Below are positions 10,572 to 22,210 of a DNA stretch of 64,000 nucleotides, in pieces. The translations under genes were made by a program, and so were the position numbers. Source of the DNA: Nephromyces sp. MM_2019 (taxonomy: Eukaryota > Apicomplexa > Aconoidasida > Nephromycida); contig JADHZB010000914.1 of assembly GCA_015657535.1 (NCBI GenBank), positions 5,506 through 69,505 on the forward strand. The letters are read 5' to 3'. The notes under the pieces were generated by a model. It was not told the origin of the DNA and did not search any database. It saw only the letters and a program-made list of their open reading frames with translations. Within the stretch, counting starts at the first letter, position 1, and every line of letters begins with the position of its first letter.

Positions 10572-13406
10572 ATGGGTGCAGGGGATGTTGGCCACGTGCC
10601 GCATGGACGTGCATGGCCTGAGGAACCGGGAAACACCAGCGGTTCAAATGTTATCCCAATGAATAGTTTGACGCTGCCAGATCTTCAACTCATACAGCGA
10701 CAGTTGGAAGAAGTACGTTGTTTTTATTTTATGAATAGTAGCATCACTGGATTGTGTTGTTGTGGTGGAGTAAGTACAGTGTGAGCATGGAAGCATGCAT
10801 GAATAGGCGGTTATATAGGGTAAGATGAATGACTAAAAACTCCCCTGATATAAAATGGATTTTAGCATCGTAAATTCAGGGTTTTACTTTCTTGAGTGAG
10901 GTGCACTTTTCAAGTCAGATTGATACTCTGCCTCTGAGTGTCAGTACTATGAAGGTCACACAGATCGCAGCTTTTTATGGGTAAAGCAACAGTTTTGTTT
11001 ATTCTGAACTGCGATTTCCAACATTCAACGTTTGTGATGGCATTTACCGAGTGTATGTACAACAATTTTTTTAGGCTTCTTTTTTCCTTTTCCATGAATT
11101 TGACCATAGAATCGCGCTTTTCCATTTTGTTAAGCCTTATCTCGTCTTCTTTCCCCCGAGCGATGTCTTTTATGGATTCCAATATATCCTCTATTAATGA
11201 CGGTAGCTGTTTTGCTGAGAGTGTAGTACAGCGCTATATATACTGTCTATACCATCATAAAGCTTCTTTTTGGTGATGGCACGATTAAGTCTCGCTTTGT
11301 ATTCAAAAACCGATGACATGCTCTTATTTACGCTTGATGGCGTATAAAAGTTTTACTGGATTCGGTGTAAGAAAAAATTTATTTTGTTATAATGTATCTA
11401 CATCAATCTCAACTTGTCTTTTAATATGAGCCGTTGAATTGCAATGGATGCTTGCAAGCATCCTTTAACTGCTTATTAGCCATATCTGACACACAAACAG
11501 TGAGTAAAGGGAGTACGACTATGAATTTCGATCGTCATTGAAGTATTTGGTACCAAATTTGGGTGAACTACTAGCGTTAGCACACATGGAGGTGCTGAAG
11601 GTTTCAGGACCTGCCATTCATTCTTCTGAACGAGGGTGAAGAGCAACACCTGCAGTGCCATATAAGTCAAAGTATAAGAATGTATTCGTCAAGATATGAA
11701 GCTTTTCAGTGGAAAGTGTTCTAGTCACTCAGCTTTTGTCTTGCGATTTGATGCATAGCAATGAGAAGTATGCTGATTTCTGCTTCTGCGTGACTTATTG
11801 ATGCGGACTTGCTTCGATTTTTCCTCTAAGATGTGTAGTTAAAGAATTTATCCCCCTCTTTCTGCAATATTTCCTCTGTGACTAATCATTAGCAGGAGAA
11901 TTTATTAGTAGAAACTTGAGGAAATGCTGCCATCATATTTCTCTCTTGTATATTGCTTGAACAATGTTTATTTGTAGATTGGGATATGCGAAGAAACAGT
12001 TAACTGAAAAACGAGCCTTTATCTTGAAACTTTTTGCTATTTTTCAATAAACCTGCACAGCAGAAACTTCTAAAGTTTCCAGATGTTAAATTGTAGGTTT
12101 TTTCACGAGCTTGTTATGGATTTTTTTTTTTAATATCTCAGCAAGATTCTTGTGACTAATTTACACCTTTTCATTGCTTCTTGTCACTTTTCACCGAATA
12201 TCTCGCATTTAATAAAACCCTCTCTTCTCCAGGAGCTAGCACAACTTAGAACCAATCTTCAAGCTCTAAACGAAGCTCTGGCTCGGTACAAGGGTTCTCA
12301 GTCTTCACTTGAAAGTTTTTCAAAGAGCTCTGCTGGTTTTGAGGCCCTTATCCCGCTCACTAGTTCAATTTATGTTCCTGGGAAGCTTCTTGATACCGAG
12401 AAGGTATTGATTGATATCGGCACGGGTTATCATATTCAAAAAAATATTGCCGATGCTACCAAGTATTTTGAAAGGTAGGAAGCCGGTGTGAAATTCTACG
12501 TTCGCGATTATTGATTCAATGGCTGAATTAGTGTGTCTTCCTGCGTTTATCATCTTTATTTTTTCTAAGCTTTTGTTTGCATGTCATTTGAGAGAATTAA
12601 AGATTTCTTTATACGCGCTTCTTCTCTATATTGACATGAATGGGCTTAATGGATATATATATATATATATTGCGCGAATTCTATCCCTTTCCCATGTTTG
12701 CACAATCTTGCTCTCTTACTTCTGCCCCAAGCTCTCCCTCTTGTGTGCCAACTTTTTTGGAAGACAAGGGGTACGATGAGATTACACAAGCAGATCTATT
12801 TGTTGTTATGTATAAAAAGCTCTGATTAACACTTCAATTTTTTGATTTTTTGTTAGGTGGGGAAAAAAAGGCAAATTTCGCTGTACTTTACATTTATATA
12901 TGCCAGCGCTTCATACCTTTAAAGCGTACTACTGAATGCTGCTTCTTGATGCTGCACTTGCTTCGTAAGGTACTTTGTATATTGTGGAAATGAAGATGCT
13001 ATATTAGCATACCTATTGCCCAGTGGATAAAAGGCTGCGATGTTTACTTTTTCCCCTTAGCGTGTGTTCCAGGCCTTTATCTTTGTAAATTAAGGATCTC
13101 TCATGATTGCTCTACCCCTCTCTCATCCTTTTGATTTATTTTGAATCTCAAATGTTTTCACTTTTCTCCATGATTTGTCTCATTGAATCCAATGTTCTTT
13201 AGTGTGCATATGCTGGCTTTCACTTCAGGAATATAAATACTGTTAGTGAAGAGGTCAAAAAACTCACGATCATTATTCAAGAGAAGCAGAAAATGTTCAA
13301 CCTGACAAACAGTTACATACAACAAAGACAGTCTTCTGGCCATCAGCAAGGAGCTAGAGCTGCGTCAACTTCTAATGTTGTTCCTAACCAACCAAGTGCA
13401 GAATGA
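10572..13406 (+). CDS. PFD5: Prefoldin subunit 5
   Basis: Three exons, 10572..10712, 12233..12474 and 13229..13406, join with matching phases (0, then 2) at standard GT-AG sites and give about 186 residues. The central block PLTSSIYVPGKLLDTEKVLI followed by DIGTGYHIQK is the hallmark of prefoldin subunit 5: two beta-hairpin strands flanked by coiled-coil helices. Prefoldin is a cytosolic heterohexamer that passes nascent actin and tubulin to the CCT chaperonin. The N-terminal helix is preceded by an unusual 30-residue Gly/Pro/His-rich extension. ATG at 10572 is chosen over an upstream in-frame GTG at 10554 because nuclear genes normally start with ATG. The tail after the second helix is Gln/Ser-rich. 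Length is a little above the usual 150-160. Confidence 0.93.
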
Positions 13407-16400
13407 TGTTTTTTGGGAGGAGAATTCCTACGATATTTCTTTAGTCAGATCCCTCCGCTTGCCTAAATTCTTACCCTATGAAAATATTTGCTATAACGGT
13501 ATTGTAGATATACTGATGCGAAATTTAAGCGTGTTTTCGATGCCTTACTGATATAGCTTTTAAGAGAATCACTAATTTTTTTCAAATGCCTAAATGCTAG
13601 TGCTTCTATCACATTAGCGTATAGATCCCTCGTTTAAAAGAGTAGGTGTAGCTCTAAGAATTCTGGTTTTGGATGTTTTTGGTGAACATTTTTAGGTGAC
13701 TGCACCTCGTTGCTGTTAGTTTTATTCTCCCTCCTAGCTTGTATTACAGCGCATTTGAAAGCGGTGAAATCATGCATACTTTGGCAGCTAATAAACAGAG
13801 ATTTACCTAACTTTTCCGGCATATTGCTAAGCTCTTTGTTTTCATGTGCTTGAATCCAAAACTTCAAGAGATGGAAGATGGTTTCAAACTTTCTCTTTAA
13901 AATGGAAGATGATTGCTTCTTATCTTAATTATTTAAGTCTGCCATTTTTAACTTACAATTAAGGAGTTCAAAGCGCTTAATCCTCTAAATTTGCCTGCTG
14001 ATGATGGTATCTGGCTTCATGAGCTGATATCAAAAAAGCAAATGATTCATTTATTCCTGTATCCTCAGCATATTATTGTCCTTTTTTTTTTGTTTGCAAC
14101 TTGGTGGCGTCGCGTTAGTGCCACTGAAGAGTGCTTCAGCTTATAGGAGGTTATTTAATGGGAAAAGTAAATGCTAGTTTTTTCCTGCGTAACTGATTAT
14201 AGCCAGTGGAAGTTGTTGCCACTATTGTGTCAATCAGCATTCAAAAGCGAAATAGGCATTGCGGATGTGCTAATAAAACAATAGAGCATCATAAGCGAGC
14301 TCTCCTTTTGCTTAGAAATAAAATTATCGTGTCACTTTAAATTACTGCAAACCTACATAAGCTTATAGGAAATATTTTTTTTCCCGGTTACGAGGTACAG
14401 ATTACCACAGCGTACGGCCAGAGGATATTCACTCGTTAAGCACATGGACATTAAAGTATAATAAAGTTTAATTTAAAGCTACCGAAAGCTATTTGAGTGC
14501 GGGCCTGTGTTTTTTTCGCATCTACAAAGATCGTAAGGTTGAGGCAGGAAGCCCCCAAAGCTCATAGCTTGAATAGCAACCTTAGAAAAAGTAGTATGCA
14601 AAAACTATGCCGAAGCATTGATACTTTATATCTACGCACATAGTGTGTGGCATATGTTGTACTGAGGCATTTATAGCTCCCTTGCCACCTCTCAAACTGC
14701 ATAGTTTATCTTTTGAATAGCTATAATGGAGGTTACAGGCAAGAATGACACACTGAGTTTAAGTTTTTTTAGTATTTATCTTCTCAGACAGTCCAATGTT
14801 TCGCTAGTATCGGCATGTGTGTAAATATGTATACTAGACTTGAAGTTGACCAGTTAATTCTTTATATATGTGCCATAGTGTTTGTAGCCAGAACTGCATT
14901 GGAGTGTATTTTGAGCACTAGGCAATGTAAATGTACGGTTAAAACAATATGCAAATATGGAATGTCGCTGAACAGGTGTCAGAGTGCATGGTTACGTGCC
15001 CTTATGCCCGGATATGCAACTCTATGTGCAAGGCACAGCTTTAGCGCATATTTTTGAATTTTGACATGAGGGTGCTCGTCTGCGCTTCTGCATGGAAGCT
15101 CCTAAATAATTCCTTGTGGCAGGCCTGCAGGACTTCCCATTTTCCTACAGGGTAATCTACTTGGATTGTCTACAGTATGTTTGACATACAGTAACTCCTT
15201 GCTGAAAGGCATAAGTACTAAGTATCATATGTATGCCAATTTAGCGGCCTCTAAGAAACTCTACCTACCACATATCCATTTCACAACTATGGCAGAACCC
15301 TAACTGGCTCTAACTCTGCTGCCTGTTTGCCACATAACAATCTTCCAGCTTTTTTTGTAAGTACGGTGTGTCCAGATATGTATTTTGAGATTACTTTGCT
15401 TTATCATAATACAAGAGAGGCAACACAGGTAGTAATGTATGACAGCCTTCATTGCTTTTAGAGTAGTTCCAGGAATGCAAGGGTACCACCACAAACTGTA
15501 GAAAATAAAAAAATACGCCTGGGACCATCTGTAACAGCGCTAGGCTGCTAAACCCCTAAGCCGAACCTGCGAAACTTTAAGGCCGTCCAACTATACTTTA
15601 GCTATGTCCGCAGGGCAGCAGCGGCGCTATCTTGCGAGGCTAAAAGCGCTTGCTTAAAGGCAAGTTCTGCTTTAGTTGCCCCGCTTTCAGATAAAAATCT
15701 GACCATAATGCATTTTCCTACTCGAGGACCTCAGCTTATATAATACCCAAACGGGGAAGGACTGTGCAAGCTTCCATCCCACACCTTCGCGAACTTCGCG
15801 AATAGGCGTGTAGGCTATGATCATTCTTCGCGGGCTCACCTTTGTAGGGCCTGCTAGAACTTAGTTTTTCCAGCAGCAGCTGCCACCAACATTTGGCTCT
15901 ATGCTCAGAAACTGGATTAATAAAATAAAGCAAACAAAGAATAAGGACGGAAAAATTAATCGGCGGAAAAAAAGTTGAATTAGCGGTGGTAGACACCGGG
16001 TAAAATGGAGTCCAGAAGAGATGTCCAAGTCTTTCGTGCGATGATTGCACTTGAAGCGGAAAGATACGATGGTCTGTGGTTGTTATTGGGGTAACTTTTA
16101 TATTCATACAGCTAGATTGAAATAAGTCCTTATTATGCATAAGGCGGTATACGCCTGTTGAAATAGGTGTAATTATTCGTACATATATTATGAAGAAAGC
16201 TGTTGTGTGCGTGTTTCCACAATTGGTATGCATTTAAACATTCGCTTATTTGGAACTCCCAGAAATTAAGCAAAAAAAACTTCAAGTTCATGACCGCCAA
16301 AAAAGGTGCGCACGTAGTTTCAGGTAGCTACTCAAATTTACAATAACTTCAGCAGTGTGGCTCTATAATGGCGTATTGAGCTAAATGTAGATATGCTACA

Positions 16401-17288
16401 CCTACCCAAGATATGCTGCAGGCAAAGCCTACATTCTTTATTTTACATTTTTCTAATGTGGCTGTAGTGAGCTCTTGAAATTTCACAGCGGGAATACTTC
16501 ACATCCTTGTTTTCAAATGACTTAAGTAGCACCAGAACCAGAGTAGTGCTTCTTTTATCATTAAAACATTGACTGCTCTACACTTGGAGAGATGTCCATA
16601 TAAGCCGTATCAACATTCAATCAAAATGCACTCGATTCTTATTCATTGAATGCAGTACCCAGAAATAGGGGTGGCTAGATAATTATAGGAGATTCAAAAG
16701 ATACTATTAGAAAAAATTGCGCGGCTGGGAGCAGGCGCTAACAACTGCAAGAAAAATTCCTTTACCGGGAAAAGTAGGTAGCAGACATTTGCGATTAACC
16801 TTCATCCAGGGGTCCAACTGTGATATTATATTTTAAGTCAAACTGACGTCAAATCTGGTAGTACTGGCAGCCAAGAGCCGGTGGAAATGTTTTTCTACGC
16901 TTACAATTTTAGATATAAATGGCGCTCAAGTTGGAGTGGCACAAAAGCTTGGTTATTTTTTGTTGTTTTGACGCTTACACAAATTGTTACTGACAGTGTG
17001 TTGAACACTATACAAGCTTCTATGAGGGCATAACACAGCAATCATTACAATAAAAACTTTTCTTACAGTAGTACTTTAAGCGACCATAAAGGTGGTAAAA
17101 TCTCTTCAAAATAGGCTGTATTAACCGCTAGCTGATGTAGCTGATCGGACAAGACGTACATTGTGCACAATCTTGGGAGATCGTGGCAACCTTAGTTTCG
17201 TGCTATTCCGGGACAAAGTAGATTCAGCTTCGTTACTTTCATTTTGTCATTCTCTCTCATAATTATATATACGTAATTTGAAAATTAG
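13407..17288. other. Long gene-poor stretch between prefoldin and the OSCP-like exon
   Basis: Nothing here can be assigned with confidence. If the ATP synthase OSCP-like exon at 17289 is real, its upstream exons should lie in this interval. Possible pieces are a short open segment at about 15540-15730 (Ala-rich on the plus strand) and a 23-base microexon candidate at 17069..17091 that fits in phase. A 165-codon minus-strand frame at 15736..16233 has no recognisable features. The octamer TTCGCGAA occurs twice at 15786 and 15795. Confidence 0.4.
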
Positions 17289-17425
17289 AGCGGAAGCTGG
17301 ATAGCTGCGGTACTGCCAGATTGCAGTTCCACTTGGCTCAAGTTAATGCAACTGCAGTAGATGAATCGCTCCTGGGCGGACTCATAATCGTAAAAATAAA
17401 AGGGGAAATTAAAGCTGCAACGTAA
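17289..17425 (+). CDS. Possible C-terminal exon of the mitochondrial ATP synthase OSCP/delta-family subunit
   Basis: A short open segment after an AAATTAG acceptor encodes a helix (RKLDSCGTARLQFHLAQV) followed by VDESLLGGLIIVKI. The second part resembles the D-x-S-L-L-G-G-L-I-V motif near the end of OSCP, the stator subunit joining F1 to the peripheral stalk. A preceding 23-base exon at 17069..17091 would join in phase. Against it: no upstream exons with the OSCP N-terminal domain could be identified, the usual residues after the GG motif are poorly kept, and the frame stops soon after. The sequence could continue through a donor at 17422 (ACGTAACTG), or it could be a decayed copy. It ends about 75 bases before the 14-3-3 start. 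Confidence 0.35.
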
Positions 17426-17501
17426 CTGTGTGGCCTGTACTCGCTGATATTATTGAATACATTCACCTACCACACCAAGAATTCTATGGTAGTTATAACG
17501 G

Positions 17502-19495
17502 ATGGGCCTGCTGCGATTCCCGTGCACTATAAGCTGCATTGTTCGCCGTACCAGCACAAGCGCCAACAATCATGTTTCTACATTAATTTCGTCATATAAA
17601 TTAGCCAGGCTGTTTAAAAGTGAGTTAAAATCAATTGTTAGTATTCTGTGTTGCGTTTCCTGCGCTCTTTTTTCGTATAGAACTCTTTAGCCTGATTACG
17701 GCGGTAGCTAAAGATCCTGTGAGCATAGAGCCAGCAGAGAGGAACCTAGTGGTAAATCTATGGCCACTTGTGGTTTTCAAAGTCAATATTGCGGCACAAC
17801 TCTATTAGATGCCCCAAAATATGTCAAAAATGCATTCATTAGCCGTAGCTATGCACTATCTAGTTGCCTTACCAAATTTTGTTACATTATTTTTTTGAGG
17901 GTAATACTCTTGCCTCCTGCCTGTGCTGGATACGCTTTGTTGTTGTGCCTTTAGGTGAACTTCAATACATATATAAGTTTAATCACAGCATGTGTACTGA
18001 CCAAGTAATCTCTGCTTATGAAAAAAACACACAGTTTAAAAATTAATTATATCCTGTAGTACACATGTCTCACTTGTTGCCTCTTTCTTGTGTCTAAACT
18101 TTCCCTAATAGAACAAGGCCTTTCGTAACGCCTTAACTAGCCGACGGCACTCGATTCAACGTATTAACAAGTATATAAACCTGAAGAAGGAAAACCATAC
18201 CAATACACTTCAATTCGACAAGGAAGCCAAAATATACCTAAAGCGCTTGGAACATGAATTGGAAACGTTATGTATCACTATAACTGAGCTGTTAGAGATG
18301 AACATATTGCGAAAGGAAGCGGTGGGAACATTACTCTGCTTGCCTACGTGAATTATAACGTGCTGCTAAAAAGTAATATGAGGAATTGGGCATGTATGCT
18401 GCATATATAGCGCGCAGGCTAATTCATCTACATACTAACTTTTTGTGAGGTTTAGTGCACAATTCTACGTGAATATTTTTAATTTGGGCTAGAAGTGGTT
18501 TTCCTCATTTTTGCAAAACCTTATGGCTAGACACTAAGTGTTCTTCTAGGCCTCATCTACCTGTGTATGTGACCCCACCACTTTGAACTATTTTGCTATC
18601 ATATATCTTAGAAAGAACCTTCGTATGGAATTTTTATCAGAATCTTTATTCCTGCCCTTGGAATGGGCTCACATTTTTTGCTCAGATTATCCACGCCTCT
18701 ATTTTCATGCTTCCTCAGTGCTCTTGACATCCCAAACTTCTGTTTCTTGTGCTATATTGTATACATAGTCAGACGAGGGTTTTATCTTCTTCTCAAAGTT
18801 AGCGGGAGATTACTATAGATATATGGCTGAAGTTCTGCAATCTGAAGCAAAGCGAAGATGCCTAGGCAGGGCAAAGATGTATTATGAGAGTGCCTTACAA
18901 AAATCGTTAAAGTTTTTAGAGCCGGATAACCCTACTCGGCTCAGCGTATTCCTTAATTTTTCAGGTGAAGGCGAAAGGACTAATGATACTCAAATAAATT
19001 ATATAAATCCCAATCAAAATGTGCCTACCCTGGCATTCGTCGTCGCAGTACCAAAACATGCACGAATAAAAACAAATTAACTGCTTGACATGAGCGAAAT
19101 TACTGAGGTACCAGTACTTGTAACCGTGGCGTCAAATAGATAGATATATTTTTAATACTTTTATAACCATTTAGATGCTGCTAAAAGTCCTCAGAAACGT
19201 GCACATCACCACCTGAATAGTGTTTAGCATGCCATGGAGTACGCTCCTAAGCTTTTAAAATGTTTTATCAAACACTTTTACTTTTATGTATATGTTGCTC
19301 ATAGTTTTCCTATACGAAAACCTTAAGGATCAAGAAAAAGCATTAGTTCTATGCAAGTATGCATTACAACAAGGCATAAAAGCTATTGAAGTCAGTTGCA
19401 AGGAACCTAGGGAAGATACACAGCGCATACTTCAGCTAATCAGGGATAATGCTACTCTATGGATTATCGTAGATGAGGAAAAACAAAATTCTTAG
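17502..19495 (+). CDS. 14-3-3 family phosphoprotein-binding adaptor (divergent)
   Basis: Five exons, 17502..17619, 17681..17751, 18112..18321, 18769..18964 and 19305..19495, join with matching phases to give 261 residues. The family is identified by AERNLV-NKAFRN (helix C), SRRHS, SKLAGDYYRYMAEV, NPTRLSVFLNFSVFLYE and QLIRDNATLW, in the expected order. Family members are dimeric cytosolic adaptors that bind phosphoserine/phosphothreonine motifs. Binding-pocket residues are kept as R68 (Lys in most 14-3-3s), R75, R150, Y151 and N196. The first helix is poorly conserved and follows a Ser/Thr/Arg-rich 25-residue leader, so the dimer interface may be altered. ATG 17502 is the only ATG in frame with the first helix in its exon. 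The C-terminal tail after TLW is short and acidic, then basic. Confidence 0.88.
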
Positions 19496-19551
19496 TCGTC
19501 ACACGGCTATTTTATAAGAATCATTGATTGCTGAGTAAATTTAAATAATCT

Positions 19552-19614
19552 GCACAGCCCCAAGGAAGATTTAACACTTATGATCTGCGTGTTAAATCTT
19601 CGTTGGGGCTGTGC
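19552..19614. other. Near-perfect inverted repeat (26-bp arms, 11-base loop) in the 14-3-3 3' region
   Basis: Left arm 19552..19577 and right arm 19589..19614 are reverse complements except at one position (G at 19564 against G at 19602). The loop is TTATGATCTGC. It begins 57 bases after the 14-3-3 stop codon, so it probably lies in that 3' UTR. The arms do not extend further on either side. It could be a long RNA hairpin, a tiny MITE-like remnant, or a transcript-end element. Confidence 0.9.
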
Positions 19615-22210
19615 TGTATTCACTACTTTATTGAATTTTTCTGCATTGTTTGGCGATTATTCTGGTTGGCTTGTGCGATAGTTACCTTCAATATTACTTG
19701 TGTTCAATAGCAGAGGCCTGGTAGAGCATAATATTAAAATAAACTCTTTTACTGTTACTCCACCTCGCTAACTTTCTCGATTCTTTTTCAACAAATTCGG
19801 TCGTATACTTAGATGTGGTTATCATTTCATACTTTCATTTGTGACACAAGTGCCGCACGTCTATAGACAGCGTAGTCATGGCAACGCATAACTTGAGAAA
19901 AAAGCGCTATCTTCAATTTTTTAATATTTTGTATGCTCACTGCCTGTCTGTTACTTATCTTCGACCAAAAACACTTTTGAAAAACTTTTTAATCTATGAC
20001 TTTGTTAGATTTAGTCTGCATAATTTTACCCCTGTCAAACGTAAATAATCCCTTAAAATTAACTCTAAAATAGTACTGAACTTCAACATACCCTTACTTA
20101 GACCTGAGCGCTATTGAGTCGCTTCAAGTAGCACCAAACTTTTATTAATAATAATTATCGCCCTCAGTGTCAGGCACCAGTAGCATACGCTGCTCATAAG
20201 CGTAGAATCTTGTTTTTACACTATGCGTGAGTTTTCTGCAAATTGACACACTATCAGCGGATGAGTGCATAGCTTTTCCCGTCGACTGAATACATATCTA
20301 ACGCATGCAGGAGGAATTTTTATCTTCTAAAAAACCTATTGTGAAGCGCTCTGGAACTGCAACCTTAGGGATACATAGTATAGCGCAATATAAAAAAGTA
20401 CATCCAAGGTAGAACGTTGACAGGCTTCCAATCTATATTAAGATATAATTCAGCGAGTGAAGATCAAATTATGGAGAGGTCTTGATTTATTCGCTATAAA
20501 ATCAAAGCCGTGTACACACTACTAGAGGGAACCTTCACTAATATATGCGGCTAGTTTTATTAACCGCAATCTATTCGAGGAAAGATGCAGGTGGAATACG
20601 CATCAACTAACTGGCTTCTGTGTGATTACCACAACTTTCATGCGGGCAGGAAAAACAAGGGGCAAGCGTAGAGTGGGATTACGTAGAGGCTTAGACCAAG
20701 ATGTAATAATTAAGAAATTATGGCACAATATCATACTCTAGAATAAAATTTTGTATCAAATGACGTATATGCAGCGGTATAAAGTCTAAATATATTAGGA
20801 CTACTAAACTCACATGCATACGCACACCTCGTACATGCCTATGCCTACCGGTGTCGCGTAAAGCAGCAACATACAATAGCTTAAATCATACGCATAGTGG
20901 GATTCTTAATTGCTCATGTCTACTCATTACGCGCACAGACTCTGTGTGCCACCCTGCTTTGCCGACGGGAATTTAAGTCCTATTAACCCGTGAGAATAGC
21001 AAAGCTCTATACGTATACGGCAAGCTTCAGCTTACTCTGCCCACAAAAATACATACAACGGCTATACTACAGCTGAAAGAGTGCCATGAAGTCCATCATA
21101 TCCATATTGCTATACCCTGTTGACCGAAGGAGTAGCTCGTAACGTGTACTTATATTGACGGGGTTCGTATAAATTGATAGTTGCTCTTTGTAGCAACGGG
21201 CGTGAAAAAATGTACGTATTCGCCTGATGCTTGGTCTTAATGGATACTTTCTTTAGGAAGGAAACAAGAATAGCCTTTTTTTTGATAATAAGACTGCTGC
21301 TTTTCGCTGCTGTAAACTGCTTCCTGCATATGCATATGCATATACGTGCGTACAGAAACACTTTTTTTGCGGGTTTCTAAGCACACACATTGTCTCCTTC
21401 GCTGTCGCTATATCGTTCATCTTCAGGTTCTGCGTAACCATATCCTATCGTTGCTACCGATGCACAGTGTTAGCTGTTGTTGGATATTTTTTATTACGGT
21501 TTATTGGCAGCCATAGCTACTATTATATAATTAAATATACTATATAACAAATTCTGTGCCCACAGCTGCGCGCCACTGACTCATCTTCCGTGATTATATG
21601 TAAGCGCGCGTTAATACTGGAATTTCGTGGAAAATGATAGGTTCCGCTTATTCTGTTTGAGTAGCTCCTCTGTTTTTTCACTGAAGAGCATTAATCTCGA
21701 AATTTCTTCCCTAAAAGTCTTATAATATTATGACATGAATTAAAGAACCTATAAATTTTTCCTGCGAAAGCGTGCTACTTATATTTCTCATCTACCTCCC
21801 CAATTCCACCGGTTTATGAGGCAAGGCAATTTTTTGGCTAATTGCTGTTAAGGCCCTAGGAAGAAAGGGCTGAAATACGCTGTTCATGACGTAGAATTTA
21901 CAATTACAGGAAGCGAGTATAAAATATTTGCGCGTCCCCGCTGCAAGCCAAAAAAGACTATGCCATCTAATTAGCCTGATAGTCGTGTTTCGCAAGCTTG
22001 TACCCAAGAATTTGCTAAAACTTGTGATTGCATATTCTTCGAATTACTGGAATATATATTCTGCGTGCTAGGATTCACTTGAGGAAGGGAAAATTCAGCG
22101 TGTGGCTACTAACGTCCACAGGTTACAAGATAGTCGCTTTTGCTGTTTTACTCCGTAAAGCTTCTGAATGTAGAGTGTAAACGTGGCCCGAGCTCTTCTA
22201 TCCTCCAGAA
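19615..22210. other. Intergenic stretch between 14-3-3 and NFU
   Basis: About 2.6 kb with many stops in all frames and only short open frames (up to about 83 codons, minus strand at 21.1-21.4 kb). No domain, RNA gene or repeat was recognised. The last 150 bases should contain the NFU promoter. Confidence 0.5.

Noticed and set aside
13964..14170. Possible exons after the prefoldin stop (open segments near 13.96 and 14.1 kb)
   Set aside because: No consistent donor or acceptor pairing and no recognisable protein. Prefoldin already ends with a normal stop at 13406.
15736..16233. 165-codon minus-strand frame
   Set aside because: Low-complexity mix without motifs, opposite to the surrounding genes. 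A frame of this size is expected occasionally in 64 kb.
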